Assembly: GCA_029465975.1 (NCBI GenBank)
Contig: CM055754.1
Location: 2,206,616-2,270,615, forward strand
Source: Dallia pectoralis
Taxonomy: Eukaryota > Chordata > Actinopteri > Esociformes > Umbridae
Direction: 5' to 3'
DNA: 64,000 nucleotides
This document shows positions 63,659-64,000 of this stretch, piece after piece. The stretch's first letter is position 1; the number at the start of each line of letters is the position of its first letter. The position numbers were made by a program, and so were the translations under genes. The notes beneath the pieces were generated by a model that ran no database searches, was not told the DNA's origin, and saw only the letters and a list, made by a program, of their open reading frames with translations.

Positions 63659-63778
63659 ACCCCTCCAGCATTCCTGCAGCGTGACTCTGCATCTTTCTCC
63701 CTGCTGGCACAGTCTCTGACTCTCTCCCACCCTCCTCTCTCCCACCCTCCTCTCTCCCACCCTCTCTATCTAGTGTAT

Positions 63779-63782
<4 letters not shown>

Positions 63783-63831
<49 letters not shown>
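63783..63831. repeat. (TG)n microsatellite
   Basis: Pure TG run of about 48 bp. The last 170 bases of the window show nothing else. Confidence 0.95.
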
Positions 63832-63835
<4 letters not shown>

Positions 63836-64000
63836 ATGAGCACTGTGGTGGCGTACAGCCTGAACGTCCGAAAATGTAATGGAAATAGTTTTTTGCTGAA
63901 AAGTAAACTGTGTTGCATTCTAACCCATACCACAGCAGTACACGCATGCCAGAGAGAGAGAGTTAGACCACCTTAGGCATTTTACAGCTTTCTTCATTTC

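Noticed and set aside
61203..63760. Open frames of up to 838 codons on both strands
   Set aside because: They follow the 12-bp period of the satellite; no unique coding sequence, no splice signals, and simultaneous openness on opposite strands.

Overview
The window is vertebrate nuclear DNA, almost certainly from a ray-finned fish. The evidence is a multi-exon gene with GT-AG introns whose product matches vertebrate PLEKHH1 from end to end, fish-type transposon remnants, and a very high load of (CA)n/(TG)n microsatellites and minisatellites. There are no operons or other prokaryotic features. The species cannot be fixed from the sequence. The microsatellite density would suit a gadiform or similarly repeat-rich teleost, but that is only a guess.

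Positions 1-24,000 hold one gene on the minus strand, plekhh1 (pleckstrin homology, MyTH4 and FERM domain containing H1). I reconstructed 30 coding exons from splice sites and reading phase. All junctions are in phase, and the coding sequence is 4,320 nt (1,439 residues plus stop). Exon order gives an N-terminal coiled coil, a low-complexity linker with a Ser run, tandem PH domains, a MyTH4 domain and a FERM domain ending in TKGPTLL. The ATG is at 23907 and the stop at 1931-1933. A strong splice acceptor 41 nt upstream of the ATG implies at least one more 5' noncoding exon to the right, which I could not locate. Some or all of the repeat-rich DNA right of 24 kb may therefore be first-intron sequence.

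The most unusual signal is in the introns. Three introns (after exons 2, 17 and 22) are largely filled by minisatellites whose unit starts with the last bases of the upstream exon and runs through its 5' splice site. The real donor is thus followed by about 12, 5 and 38 tandem decoy copies of the exon-donor junction. A fourth intron (after exon 21) is (AC)-rich at its 5' end and (UG)-rich at its 3' end, the configuration known to fold splice sites together in fish.

Positions 24,000-64,000 contain no confident host gene. They hold many tandem arrays, including a 12-bp array of about 2.4 kb at 61.2-63.7 kb, a 0.7-kb purine tract at 59.9-60.6 kb and (CA)n runs up to about 250 bp. There is a 5'-truncated LINE at 39.3-39.8 kb inserted into a 22-bp minisatellite. 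A 1.68-kb DNA transposon at 41.56-43.24 kb has TTAA target duplications and inverted termini; it carries a THAP-type zinc-finger fragment on one strand and a decayed P2X7-tail-like Cys-rich ORF on the other. One candidate exon of unknown identity lies on the minus strand at 35.0-35.2 kb. The very long open frames over the arrays come from repeat units whose length is a multiple of 3, or from dinucleotide runs, and are not genes.
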